Assembly (NCBI GenBank): GCA_900314535.1
Contig: OMVT01000013.1
Location: 1 to 52,308, forward strand
DNA from: an uncultured Olsenella sp.
GTDB taxonomy: Bacteria > Actinomycetota > Coriobacteriia > Coriobacteriales > Atopobiaceae
DNA length: 52,308 bases
Direction: 5' to 3'
Shown here: one piece after another, positions 1-10,611 of the stretch
How the letters are laid out: every line of letters starts with the position of its first letter
Position numbering within the stretch: position 1 is the stretch's first letter
Notes under the pieces: generated by a model
What the model saw: only the letters and a program-made list of their open reading frames with translations
The model's database searches: none
Told to the model about the DNA's origin: nothing
Made by a program: the position numbers and the translations under genes

Positions 1-193
1 CCCTCCTGCAGAGGTATCGAGGATGGCTTGAATCGATAGCTTCCGATGGGCGATGGAAATCTATTGAATCAACCCTTGACAGCAAATAGGAGCCTCAAGT
101 AGCTCTTTCTCCGTAAGGCATCTCCCTTGTCTCGCGTTTTGTCTGACGCTCTCTTTATACCCATCATCTCATTTGGCGAGAGGAGAGACAGGC

Positions 194-400
194 TCAGAGG
201 TCTGCCTCGTCGAGGCGCGAGACCATCTCCTCGAGCATGAAGCGGTTTGCAAAGAGCTGCCGGTAGGTGGCGGTCTTCGTCTTGCCCTGCGCCTTGAGGG
301 TCTGAAGCTTCTGGTCCGTCGTGGCAAGCTCGTCTCTCAGGCCTCGGGCAAAGCACTCATAGCGTTCGAGCTTCTCTGCCATGTCCTGCGCATCTTCCAT
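194..400 (-). CDS. Small coiled-coil protein, function unknown
   Basis: This gene encodes 68 residues with a charged, helix-favouring composition and no membrane segment or signal peptide. Leu/Met/Phe spacing across residues 5-60 is compatible with one long amphipathic helix or a short coiled coil. It starts 15 nt after the stop of the DUF5684 membrane protein gene on the same strand, so the two are probably co-transcribed. No domain is recognised. A role as a small soluble partner of that membrane protein is only inferred. The call rests on the operon position and the plausible amino-acid composition. Confidence 0.5.
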   Translation of the reverse strand: MEDAQDMAEKLERYECFARGLRDELATTDQKLQTLKAQGKTKTATYRQLFANRFMLEEMVSRLDEADL

Positions 401-415
401 AACAGTGCTCCCGGA

Positions 416-850
416 CTAGTCCTGGGGACCTGCATAGGTGCAGGAGGAGGCAAAGCCGTAGTAGAGCGTCAGGATGTTCGGCAGGAAGAAGGCGGCGATG
501 CCGGTGCCGGCTCCCTTGCCGTACGACTTTGCCTGCCTGATGCAGAAGCGCATCCACCAGACGAGGGCAAGGATGCCCGCAGCGATCGTGATGACACCGG
601 AGACTCCATCTTCATGGTCCCTGAACAGGCCGTAGACAACGTTTGCGGCAAGCCAGACCCAGAATGCGGTCTGGTCCTTCCAGGCAATCTTGAAGGCGAT
701 ATAGACGTTGTAGAGGGGGATGAGGGACTTCCAGCCAGCGATGCCTGCCTTCGTGAACATTTTCCAGTAGGCAACAACGAGCAGGATGAGCAGGACAATG
801 ATGAAGAGGATATAGGCACCGAGTGCGGCAGCGATTGCTGAAGTGGACAT
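416..850 (-). CDS. DUF5684-type small membrane protein
   Basis: The product has 144 residues. A hydrophobic helix spans about residues 6-28, followed by the family-typical segment GWKSLIPLYNVY (about 39-50), which precedes further hydrophobic helices around 62-75, 84-100 and 114-131. The Trp...IPxYN motif after the first helix is what points to the DUF5684 family of small actinobacterial and clostridial membrane proteins, whose function is unknown. The gene is followed at 15 nt by the small coiled-coil gene. The 250 bases upstream contain no other gene. Confidence 0.65.
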   Translation of the reverse strand: MSTSAIAAALGAYILFIIVLLILLVVAYWKMFTKAGIAGWKSLIPLYNVYIAFKIAWKDQTAFWVWLAANVVYGLFRDHEDGVSGVITIAAGILALVWWMRFCIRQAKSYGKGAGTGIAAFFLPNILTLYYGFASSCTYAGPQD

Positions 851-1097
851 GATTGTCCTTTCTGGAGGAGTTTGCGTTTTTCCAGACGCTACGGAGATTT
901 GCAGAATCAGGGCAGGGGGCGTGGGATAGCTTCTGAGCTGCCATTCAGAAGACAGACATCAGAGCATGCGGAGGAACGCGCGACAGGCAGAATGGATATG
1001 CATGTCTGCAGGCAGGCAGAACGAACATGATCTGTGAGGAGCATGTTGTAGCGCGAAGTCTGTTCTGCCATCCGGCATGGGGAAAGCTTTCTTCCTG

Positions 1098-1412
1098 CTA
1101 CTGATGCGGCATGCTTTTCAGGGAGGCGGCGGCATCTGCCATCATCCGGTCGATGAGCGCTCGGTCGATGCCGAGGGCGGCCATCTGCTCGGCGAGGATG
1201 CTCTCGGCCCGCTCGAACCCTTCCTGGCGGCCGAGCGCGACCCCTTCCTGCCGACCGAGCTCGAACCCTTCCTGGCGACCGAGAGCGATTCCTTCCTGGA
1301 TGCCCTCTTTGCGGCTGCGCTCGATCTTGTCGTCCATAAGCTCGAGGACCTCTCCGCCCATGGCTGGCCTCACTTTCCTGCCGGACGGCAAAGAACCGTC
1401 TCTGTATGACAA
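1098..1412 (-). pseudogene. Duplicated C-terminal tail of an Rpn-family nuclease
   Basis: From the residues RKVRPAMGGEVLE to the end this open frame repeats the tail of the complete Rpn gene at 1461-2468, with the same GRQEG repeats but about one unit fewer. It has none of the nuclease core. DNA similarity covers roughly 1127-1377 against 1497-1772, so this is a tandem partial duplication. The first ten or so residues come from unrelated sequence and no ribosome-binding site is clear. It is most likely a non-functional fragment; expression as a small coiled-coil peptide cannot be excluded. Confidence 0.7.
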
Positions 1413-1460
1413 TGCACGTGCACGCGCATTCCGGGAAGGGAATGCTCTGGAGCGCTGAGG

Positions 1461-2468
1461 CTAGTTTCCCTGCTCCTGTTGAGATGAAATCTTGGCAGCG
1501 GCATCTGCCATCATCCGGTCGATGACTGCCTGGTCGATGCCGAGGGCAGCCATCTGCTCGGCGAGGATGCTCTCGGCCCGCTCGAACCCTTCCTGACGGC
1601 CGAGCGCGACTCCTTCCTGACGGCCGAGCGCGACTCCTTCCTGACGGCCGAGCGCGACTCCTTCCTGCCGGCCGAGCGCGATTCCCTCCTGGATGCCCTC
1701 TTTGCGGCTGCGCTCGATCTTGTCGTCCATTAGCTCGAGGACCTCTCCGCCCATGGCTGGCCTCACTTTCCTGTTCAGTGGCTCATTTGCTGCAAGCAGA
1801 TGGTCTGACACCCTGATTATAAGCTCTGTTATCTGCCGATAGAGAAGCTCGTCGCCCTGCAGGAGCGTGAGGTCGGCAAGGCGCATGCGTATCTCGCGGC
1901 ATTCTCTGATGAGTGCTGCTGCAGCATCCGATTCTGCGTCCAGGCTCGAGAGCTCCTTCTCATAGCACATGAGATAGAAGGGAAGAAGGATGAGGAGGCG
2001 TCTGCGGAAGATCTCCTCTTCGCTGACAAGCTGCGTCTTGTAGATTTTTGCATGGTAGCGGAAAGGTTCGCTGTCGGGCATCTCCACTTCCATTTCCAGA
2101 TAGTCGGGCGTCTCGGAGGTATGTCGGAGGAGCAGCACGCACGAGGACGGGAATTTCATCCGGTAAGGTGCACCCTGCTCCAAAGCCTCCTGCAGGGCGA
2201 TGCTGAAATCGTATTCGATCATTCTTACGACCATGCTGGCGTCGTGAGTGCTCTGGCATTCCAGGTGGTAGACCATATCTTCGATGCGGAAGACGGAATC
2301 GGAGATGCGGGTGCCCAGAGGCCCTTCGTGCTCCTCGTTGAACTGCACGATAGGCGCATCTATCTCATAGCGGCGTCCAAACACCTCATTGATGAGGGGG
2401 ATCAGTAGCTTCGGTGCCTTGTGCACCATGGTCTTGAAGACCGAGTCATAGATATTGCTGCTGTCCAT
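1461..2468 (-). CDS. Rpn-family recombination-promoting nuclease / putative transposase
   Basis: The protein has 335 residues. The N-terminal part (YDSVFKTMV..LLIPLINEVF) and the core around D57, E70 and Q72 (HLECQS) match the PD-(D/E)XK fold of the Rpn/YhgA family, DNA endonucleases known to promote RecA-independent recombination and implicated in phage defence. The C-terminal part (about 240-335) is a helical tail holding four 8-residue GRQEGVAL-type repeats encoded by 24-bp DNA repeats. A partial copy of this tail lies directly downstream. Length and domain order are normal for the family. It appears to be transcribed alone. Confidence 0.85.
   Translation of the reverse strand: MDSSNIYDSVFKTMVHKAPKLLIPLINEVFGRRYEIDAPIVQFNEEHEGPLGTRISDSVFRIEDMVYHLECQSTHDASMVVRMIEYDFSIALQEALEQGAPYRMKFPSSCVLLLRHTSETPDYLEMEVEMPDSEPFRYHAKIYKTQLVSEEEIFRRRLLILLPFYLMCYEKELSSLDAESDAAAALIRECREIRMRLADLTLLQGDELLYRQITELIIRVSDHLLAANEPLNRKVRPAMGGEVLELMDDKIERSRKEGIQEGIALGRQEGVALGRQEGVALGRQEGVALGRQEGFERAESILAEQMAALGIDQAVIDRMMADAAAKISSQQEQGN
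1588..1683. repeat. Four 24-bp in-frame direct repeats
   Basis: Four consecutive 24-bp units, the last slightly diverged, lie at 1588-1611, 1612-1635, 1636-1659 and 1660-1683. Each encodes eight residues (GRQEGVAL type) in the tail of the Rpn gene. Because the unit is a multiple of three, slippage would change tail length without a frameshift. The truncated downstream copy carries a shorter version of the same array. Confidence 0.9.
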
Positions 2469-2820
2469 GGGCAGCCCCTGCTCTCTCGCAATCTATCCGT
2501 TCAGCGACGGACATGTCTTCGGGCAGGGAGGAGCGTAGCAAAAAATGAGAACAAATGTTCTTACAGTTATCTGTCAGGCATCTCTCTGGCATATCCAAAT
2601 GCAGGACGAAGACGGAGCAATGCGGGTCTGCAGGGCCTCTGCCTGCGAAAATGGCCATTCTGCCTTCCTTGCCACGCACGATTGCGATGAGCCGGATTAC
2701 CCTGCACTGCACTGTTGATCGGCAGGCGGTTCGGTGAGTGGCAGGTGCCTTTGCTGGCGGAGGAGCTGATGTCAGAGATGTGCCGCTTTTTCCTTTCGGT
2801 TGACGCTGTGTCTTGCAGGC

Positions 2821-2847
2821 GTCAATATGAACATCGTTCATATTGAC
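2821..2847. promoter_or_regulatory. Perfect 27-bp palindrome, probable TetR operator
   Basis: Two 12-bp arms, GTCAATATGAAC and its reverse complement, are separated by 3 bases. The AT-rich arms and lack of a following T-tract argue against a terminator. It lies 46 bp before the membrane-protein gene of the TetR operon. A -35-like TTGACG at 2800-2805 puts the palindrome across the expected -10 region. An operator bound by the TetR protein of the same operon is the simplest reading. Nothing else is seen in the gene-free stretch 2469-2893. Confidence 0.65.
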
Positions 2848-2893
2848 ATGCAAAGCGGGATGCATCCTGCTGTTCTGAAAGAAAGAGGCTGCT

Positions 2894-3598
2894 ATGGAAC
2901 AGAGTCCTGAAGGCGCAAAACAGGAAGGCATGCGCAAAGGCATGCGCATCGCAGAGAGCATCTTCGATATCTGCTACCTTGCGTTCGATCTTGTGGCTGC
3001 CATCATCTTCTTCACGCGGGCACAGGGACGGACGGTCTTTCTGCTGTTTGGCCTCATGACCGTGCTGCTCGGAGGGGGAGATGCCTTCCACCTGATTCCG
3101 CGTGTCCAGATGCATCTTTTCGGCGTCAGGGAAGACACGACGAAAAAGCTTGGCCTTGGTACTGCCATCACCTCCGTGACGATGACCGTGTTCTATGTCG
3201 TGCTGTACTTCATCTGGAGAGAAATCTTTCCGGATATCGCAATCTCGCCTGCCATCCCGGCTATCATCTTCGCGACAGCAGCGCTCAGGATCGCGCTCTG
3301 CCTCTTTCCGCAGAATGAATGGACATCCGGCAAGGAGAACCTGCGCTGGTCGCTTGCGCGCAATATCCCCTTTGCCGTCACCGGCCTTCTCGTAATCGTT
3401 CTCTTTGCAATCTCCGGCAATGAGGGGGGCTATGGGCTCTGGAGGATGTGCATTGCTATTGCCCTGTCCTTCGGCTTCTATCTGCCAGTCACGTTTCTGG
3501 CAAAGAGGAAGCCTGCAGTGGGCGCTTTGATGCTTCCGAAGACGGTCATGTATATCTGGATCATCTGCATGGGGCTCGCTCTTCTGCCCCGGCTCTAG
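2894..3598 (+). CDS. Multi-pass membrane protein, first gene of a TetR operon
   Basis: The product has 234 residues with about six or seven hydrophobic segments (for example around 24-42, 48-63, 92-113, 118-137, 158-176, 186-203 and 215-231) and a charged N-terminus. No transporter signature is recognised. The TetR gene follows after 8 nt, so the two form an operon. The perfect palindrome upstream suggests autoregulation by the TetR protein. Such pairs often handle toxic small molecules or membrane stress, but that role is inferred only from context. Confidence 0.7.
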   Translation: MEQSPEGAKQEGMRKGMRIAESIFDICYLAFDLVAAIIFFTRAQGRTVFLLFGLMTVLLGGGDAFHLIPRVQMHLFGVREDTTKKLGLGTAITSVTMTVFYVVLYFIWREIFPDIAISPAIPAIIFATAALRIALCLFPQNEWTSGKENLRWSLARNIPFAVTGLLVIVLFAISGNEGGYGLWRMCIAIALSFGFYLPVTFLAKRKPAVGALMLPKTVMYIWIICMGLALLPRL

Positions 3599-3606
3599 GA
3601 GTCCCC

Positions 3607-4170
3607 ATGAAGCCAGCTGCAACATCGAAGGAAGAGATCCTGGCCGCTGCCAGAAAGATTGTGCAGCAAAAGGGCCTTGCCGGTGTCGGCATGCGCTCGG
3701 TGGCGGCAGAAGCCGGAGTTGCGGCAGGGACGCTCTACCACTATTTTCCGGACAAGGATGCCCTGCTTCTTGCTGTGACCGCAGACATCTGGTCAGACAT
3801 CTTCGATCTTGACAGCCTGAGGCGGGAAGGCGATGGCTTCGCTGCTGCCACAGAGGAGCTCTTCTGCCATGCCTCCTGGAGAATGCAGGCATACCCCGGC
3901 TTCCCCGCGCTGCATGGTTTCGCCCTCTCCTCTGGCGGAGGTCCTGCCAAGGAGGGAGCTGCGCGCATGCATGCCTTCTTGGGAAAGGTCGAAAGGCATC
4001 TTTGGCAGGCCCTGCAGAAAGATGCACATGTGCGCTCCGATGCTTTCGGCAACGGGGTGGACGAGCAGGGCTTCGTTGCCTTTGTCCTGGACCATCTTCT
4101 GCTTCTTCTGATGCTTGGCAGCAGGGACTGCTCGGTCCTTGTCGCCGTGATCGAGCGGGTGCTCTACTGA
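3607..4170 (+). CDS. TetR/AcrR-family transcriptional regulator
   Basis: The protein has 187 residues. The N-terminal helix-turn-helix (about 8-55: EEILAAARKIV...GMRSVAAEAGVAAGTLYHYFPDKDALL) is typical of the family, including the YxYFxxKxxL motif. The C-terminal part is an all-helical ligand-binding region. The start chosen is the ATG 8 nt after the upstream stop, with an AGGAG-like sequence just before it; the open frame upstream of this overlaps the membrane-protein gene and is not used. It probably represses its own operon through the palindrome at 2821-2847. Confidence 0.9.
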   Translation: MKPAATSKEEILAAARKIVQQKGLAGVGMRSVAAEAGVAAGTLYHYFPDKDALLLAVTADIWSDIFDLDSLRREGDGFAAATEELFCHASWRMQAYPGFPALHGFALSSGGGPAKEGAARMHAFLGKVERHLWQALQKDAHVRSDAFGNGVDEQGFVAFVLDHLLLLLMLGSRDCSVLVAVIERVLY

Positions 4171-4283
4171 GATGGAGCCCTCGGTGGCGGGCATCTGCTC
4201 TGCCAGAAAACATGTTCCTGCACCTCTTCCACAAGCTCTTCCCATGCATCACACTGGACGGGAAGAGCTGGCAAGGAGGGGAC

Positions 4284-4562
4284 ATGACAAGAAGGCGTCC
4301 GAAGATCAAGATCCAGATCATAGACCGCAGGGGAAAGCATGGCTGCCATAGAGGCCACAAGGTGGGGGAGGTCTTCGATTTCGACGAAGACCGCGGAAAG
4401 ATCTGCCCGATGGCAATGCACTGCGCTTTCCCCTATATCGATATCCTCCGCTACGGCGGAAAGATTCCGGGACAGCCTGAAGGCACAGCAGAGTTCTGCT
4501 GTTCGGACGCCGATACGATCATGGTGTTCAGGGCAGAAATCGTGCCGGAAGAAGACGAATAG
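4284..4562 (+). CDS. TIGR04076-family small protein
   Basis: The product has 92 residues. It starts with a basic strand (KIKIQIIDRR), then a Cys/His-containing region (HGCHRGHKVGEVFDF ... ICPMAMHCAFPYIDILRYGG) and ends with a FCCSDADTIMVFRAEI segment. This matches the TIGR04076 family of small bacterial proteins of unknown function. The four or five conserved Cys/His residues suggest metal binding. The ATG at 4284 is preceded by AAGGAGGG at good spacing, so it is preferred over earlier starts. It lies between the TetR operon and the convergent nrdAB operon. Confidence 0.8.
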   Translation: MTRRRPKIKIQIIDRRGKHGCHRGHKVGEVFDFDEDRGKICPMAMHCAFPYIDILRYGGKIPGQPEGTAEFCCSDADTIMVFRAEIVPEEDE

Positions 4563-4605
4563 GGAAAAGACGGCAGGGCCGCATCCTTGGGGAAGAAGGC
4601 ATCTC

Positions 4606-5658
4606 CTACAGGTCGTCCACCAGTGCCGTGGATTTCGCATAGGCTGTGGAGCGCGCCTCGAAGAAGTCGGTCTTCACCATGTTTGCGTTGCTGTACTCGG
4701 ATACCCATGCCATATCTGCTGGCTCTTCTGCGTATCCTGGATAGAGCTCGCCCATGCCCAGAGAGCTCCAGCGCAGATTCCCGAGATAGCGGATGTAGTC
4801 TTCGACCTGCTTCGAGGTGAGGCCGGGGATATCGTCTCCCAAGACATAGGCGCCCCAGGCAATCTCCTGCTCGACGCCTTCCTGGAGCATGGCCTTGAGG
4901 TCTGCGATGTCCTTCTCCTGGAAGAGCTCGGGCTCCTCGCGCTGGAGCTCCAGGATCATGTTCCTGAAGAGCCACAGATGCGTGTTCTCGTCCCTGTTGA
5001 TGTAGCGGATCTCCTGGGCGCTTCCGGGCATCTTGCCCATGCGGGCAAGGTTGTAGAAGAACATGAAGCCCGAGTAGAAGTAGACGCCTTCGAGGATGAA
5101 GTTTGCCATCATCACCCGCAGCAGTGCCTGGGCATCCTTCTTTTCCTGGAACTCGTTGTAGAGGTTTCCGATGAAGGTATTCCTGGCAAGCAGGTGCGCA
5201 TCGGTCTTCCACTGGTAGAGGATCTCGTTTCTCTTCTCGGGGCTGCAGATCGTGTCGAGCATGTAGGAGTAGCTCTGGGAGTGCACGCACTCCTGGAAGG
5301 TCTGGATATGAAGGCAGAGATTCACCTCGTTTGCCGTGATGAATTCACCGATGTTCGGGAGATTTGCCGTCTGGAGGGAGTCCAGGAAGACGAGGAAGGA
5401 AAGGATCTTGTCGTAGGCCGTGCGCTCGGCCTGAGAGAGCTTGGGGTAGTCCTTCACATCCTGGGAGAGGTTGATCTCCTCCGGTATCCAGAAGTTGTTC
5501 ATGGCCTGGCGGTACCAGTCGGAGGCCCAGGCGTACTTGAGATTGTTGAAGTCATTGAGGTTCGTCGTGTTGCCGCCGATGAGACGGCGCTCTCGCACGT
5601 CGGTATCTCCATCAGGGTTGAAGAGCGCCTTTGCCTTGAGCTTCGTCGTGTTCTGCAT
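4606..5658 (-). CDS. nrdB: Class I ribonucleotide reductase, beta subunit
   Basis: This 350-residue ferritin-like protein houses the metal centre and tyrosyl radical that activate NrdA for reducing ribonucleotides to deoxyribonucleotides. The expected ligands are visible: D93, E123, H126, E190, E224 and H227. The radical tyrosine candidate is Y130 in HSQSYSYM. The C-terminal tail needed for docking to NrdA is present. The start used is the ATG at 5658, with GAAAGGA 7 nt upstream; an in-frame TTG five codons earlier lacks a better site. It follows nrdA by 33 nt in one operon. Confidence 0.95.
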   Translation of the reverse strand: MQNTTKLKAKALFNPDGDTDVRERRLIGGNTTNLNDFNNLKYAWASDWYRQAMNNFWIPEEINLSQDVKDYPKLSQAERTAYDKILSFLVFLDSLQTANLPNIGEFITANEVNLCLHIQTFQECVHSQSYSYMLDTICSPEKRNEILYQWKTDAHLLARNTFIGNLYNEFQEKKDAQALLRVMMANFILEGVYFYSGFMFFYNLARMGKMPGSAQEIRYINRDENTHLWLFRNMILELQREEPELFQEKDIADLKAMLQEGVEQEIAWGAYVLGDDIPGLTSKQVEDYIRYLGNLRWSSLGMGELYPGYAEEPADMAWVSEYSNANMVKTDFFEARSTAYAKSTALVDDL

Positions 5659-5691
5659 GGGATGTCCTTTCAAGAAGGGGTTGGAATCTCT

Positions 5692-8241
5692 CTAGCTTGC
5701 GCAGCTCTCGCACTCTTCGACTTCGAGCGACTTGCTGCGGACATAGTAGATGGTCTTGACGCCGTCTCTCCAGGCTTCGAGGTAGAGGGCAAGCACCTGG
5801 CGCATCGTATATTCGTTCGTGATGTAGAGGTTCACGGACTGCGCCTGGTCGATGTGGCGCTGGCGCACTCCTGCTGCCTTCATGCTCCAGGTCTGGTCGA
5901 TCAGATGTGCCGGCTTGTAGTACCACCAGGTCTCCTGCGAGAGCTCAGGTGCGATGCGCGGCAGCATGGCCCCCTTCTTCTCCTCGAGGAAGAAGCGGCG
6001 CATGATGGGGTCAAGGCCGGCAGAGGTGCCTGCGATGATGGAGGTGGAGCTGGTGGGGGCGATTGCCAGAAGGTAGGCGTTCCTCATGCCGTGCTCTGTG
6101 ACCTGCTCCTTGACCTTCTGCCAGGCAGGAGAGGTGTAGCCGCGCTTCTCGAAGTAGGCGCCGGTTGCCCAGTCGGAGCCTTCGAAGAGCTCGTAGGCGC
6201 CGCGCTCCTCCGCAAGTGCAGAAGATGCTTCGATAGCATGCCTGTTGATCCGCTCGAAGAGCTCGTCTGCAAAGGCGAGATGCTCCTCGCTCTCCCAGCG
6301 GATATGGCGCTTTGCCAGCATGTGGTGGTAGCCCGAGACGCCGAGTCCCACCGAACGGTAGCGCCTGTTCGTGATCTTTGCATAGGGGAGGGCATAGAAG
6401 TTGAGGTCGATCACATTGTCGAGGGCACGGACAGCGCTCTCGATCGTGTGGGCAAGATAGCTGTCATCCTCGAGGGGGATCTTCCCCAGCGAGAGGCTTG
6501 CAAGGTTGCAGACAACGAAGTCTCCTGGCCTTGTCGTCGTCACGACGACGGTATCGCCGTCCCTTGTCACGATCTCCTCTGAGACAGATTCGATCTCGCT
6601 TGTGTTCTGGGCAATCTCCGTGCAAAGGTTCGAACAGTAGATGATGCCTGCATGCGGGTTGGGATTGGCACGGTTTACGGTATCGCGCATGAAGGCAAAG
6701 GGCGTGCCGGTCTCGGCAGCGCTTCTGAGCACCAGGCGCACGATGTCCTTGATCGTGACGGTGCGCTTAGGGATCCTCGGGTCTGCCACGCAGTCGCGGT
6801 AGCGCCTCTCCCATTCCTCCCCGAAGTAGTCCTCGAGAGCATAGCCCTTGACGGTCGAGATATCGTGGGGGCACATGAGATGCCAGGGCTGGTCGAGGTC
6901 TTCCTCCGCCATCTTCCAGAAAAGGTCGGGATAGCAGACGGCGGGGAAGACATCGTGTGCCTTCATGCGGTCGTCTCCATTGTTGGTGCGGAGCTGCAGG
7001 AACTCTGGCAGGTCTCTGTGCCAGGCATCGAGATAGACGGCAACGGCTCCTGCGCGCACGCCGAGCTGATCGACCGCGACGGCCGTATCGTTGATGACAC
7101 GGATCCAGCGGACGACGCCTCCGGCTGCTCCCTCGAAGCCCTGGATGGAGCCGCCCTTGGCACGGACCTTGCCGAGATACATGCCCATGCCGCCGCCGTA
7201 CTTCGAGACCATCGCGAAGTTGTCGATGCTCCGGTAGATCCCCTCGAGGCTGTCCGGCACGGTATCGATGAAGCAGCTCGAGAGCTGGTGGTGCGGCTTT
7301 CTGGCATTGGAGAGCGTCGGTGTTGCCATGGTCACTTCGAGCTTCGAGAGCATGTCGTAGAAGCGCCGGACCCAGCGCATGCGCTCCGCCTTTTGCTCCT
7401 TGAGGGCAAGGTGCAGGGCGATGCCCAGAAACATCTCCTGCGGCGATTCGAGGGCGATATGGTCATGGCTGCACACGACATAGCGCTTGAGCAGGAGGTC
7501 GAGTCCCGGATAGTCGAGCAGATCGGTTCGCTCGTCCGCGATGAAGGAAGCTGCTTCCTCAATCTCTGCTTTCGTATAGCCCTCGAGGATGTAGGTGCCA
7601 TAGAGCCCCTGATCTGTGAGATGACGGAGCTTCCCATAGAAGCCTTCGATGCCGCGCCTGTGCTCCTCTTCCTTGAGTCGCGTGTCTGCTGCAAAGGCAA
7701 GGAGCCTTCCTGCGATGAGCTCCCAGGAGGGGGCTTCCTGGGAGGTGAGCTCGACGGCAGCACGTACAAGTGCATCGAGGCGGGCGGATATATCCATGCC
7801 CGGCTTTGCGAAGCTCTGGAACTTGGCAGCCAGGGCATCTGCCGGATAGAGCACGGGGTCGAAGTCGCGGGAAATCTTGGTGAGGACCGCATCCAGCCGT
7901 GCCGAGGCCTGCGCATCTGCGCTGCTTTCGAGAGCAAGCGTGACGATGCTCTGGCGGGCACGTCTCAGCTCGGACCTCTTGTGGCGGTAAAGGATATAGG
8001 CCTTCGCGGCATCGAAGTGGCCTGATTCCATGAGGGCACGCTCGACGAGGTCCTGGATCTTCTCGACCTCGGCGGCGCCTGTCTCCTCGATTGCCTGCTC
8101 CACATATACGAGGAGCGCTTCGAGGACTGCCTCGTCTTCGCCTGAAGGGTCGCCTACTTCGGCAAGCGCCTTCTGCATGGCACGGGCAATCTTGTTCCTG
8201 TCGTAGTCCTCGAAGCGGCCATCGCGTTTCTGTATCTGCAT
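5692..8241 (-). CDS. nrdA: Class I ribonucleotide reductase, alpha subunit
   Basis: This 849-residue catalytic subunit has an N-terminal ATP-cone (about 1-90) for allosteric control of overall activity. The active-site cysteine pair is C323 (QLSSCF) and C578 (VVCNLAS). The thiyl radical cysteine is C540 in NLCTE, with N538 and E542. The mobile C-terminal redox pair is C844 and C847 (CESC). The ATG at 8241 has AGGAG 7 nt upstream; the open frame reaching 8457 is non-coding leader. nrdB follows at 33 nt. Two dyad elements lie upstream (8301-8379); no obvious NrdR box pair is seen. Confidence 0.95.
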   Translation of the reverse strand: MQIQKRDGRFEDYDRNKIARAMQKALAEVGDPSGEDEAVLEALLVYVEQAIEETGAAEVEKIQDLVERALMESGHFDAAKAYILYRHKRSELRRARQSIVTLALESSADAQASARLDAVLTKISRDFDPVLYPADALAAKFQSFAKPGMDISARLDALVRAAVELTSQEAPSWELIAGRLLAFAADTRLKEEEHRRGIEGFYGKLRHLTDQGLYGTYILEGYTKAEIEEAASFIADERTDLLDYPGLDLLLKRYVVCSHDHIALESPQEMFLGIALHLALKEQKAERMRWVRRFYDMLSKLEVTMATPTLSNARKPHHQLSSCFIDTVPDSLEGIYRSIDNFAMVSKYGGGMGMYLGKVRAKGGSIQGFEGAAGGVVRWIRVINDTAVAVDQLGVRAGAVAVYLDAWHRDLPEFLQLRTNNGDDRMKAHDVFPAVCYPDLFWKMAEEDLDQPWHLMCPHDISTVKGYALEDYFGEEWERRYRDCVADPRIPKRTVTIKDIVRLVLRSAAETGTPFAFMRDTVNRANPNPHAGIIYCSNLCTEIAQNTSEIESVSEEIVTRDGDTVVVTTTRPGDFVVCNLASLSLGKIPLEDDSYLAHTIESAVRALDNVIDLNFYALPYAKITNRRYRSVGLGVSGYHHMLAKRHIRWESEEHLAFADELFERINRHAIEASSALAEERGAYELFEGSDWATGAYFEKRGYTSPAWQKVKEQVTEHGMRNAYLLAIAPTSSTSIIAGTSAGLDPIMRRFFLEEKKGAMLPRIAPELSQETWWYYKPAHLIDQTWSMKAAGVRQRHIDQAQSVNLYITNEYTMRQVLALYLEAWRDGVKTIYYVRSKSLEVEECESCAS

Positions 8242-8300
8242 CCTTAATCTCCTATGGCTGCGGCTCGTGCCGCATGGGAATTCCTGTTGAGAGCGTGTCT

Positions 8301-8379
8301 TGCTATGCTGCCGATAAATGTTATCAGATAGATAGCATAAATGGCCAGAGATGGTATGCCTGAAATGTCTTGGATACCA
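8301..8379. promoter_or_regulatory. Two dyad elements upstream of nrdA
   Basis: The first dyad (8301-8337) has nested arms around one centre: TGCTAT/ATAGCA outside and GATAA/TTATC inside. The second (8352-8379) has TGGTAT/ATACCA arms with extra CC/GG pairing. They lie 60-140 bp before the nrdA start, where a promoter is expected. Neither matches the NrdR consensus. They may be operators of nrdAB. A short GC hairpin (8260-8273) sits just before the nrdA ribosome-binding site. Confidence 0.35.
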
Positions 8380-8480
8380 GATGGAGTATGAAAGAAGAAG
8401 AGGGCAGTGCATGGAAACAGAAAGAGCTCCAGACAGAAGGAGGCCTGTCTGGGGCAATGCGGGGGAGAAGCTAGAGGGAA

Positions 8481-10524
<2,044 letters not shown>

Positions 10525-10611
10525 GACGGAATCTGGTGTAGTACAGCTATCCTCCATCATGAGGGATGCTAGGCTTTATGGCAGAAACGGCCTGACTGGA
10601 AGGTGCAGAGC

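Noticed and set aside
1111-1458. Plus-strand frames over the Rpn tail copies
   Set aside because: They only mirror the repeated tail sequence of the minus-strand Rpn gene.
2446-2961. A 171-codon minus-strand frame upstream of the Rpn gene
   Set aside because: It overlaps the palindrome and two supported genes, has no ribosome-binding site, and has a composition unlike a real protein.
4339-6582. A 747-codon open frame on the plus strand
   Set aside because: It is antisense to nrdB and nrdA, whose protein motifs and ribosome-binding sites are unmistakable. High GC leaves the opposite frame free of stops.
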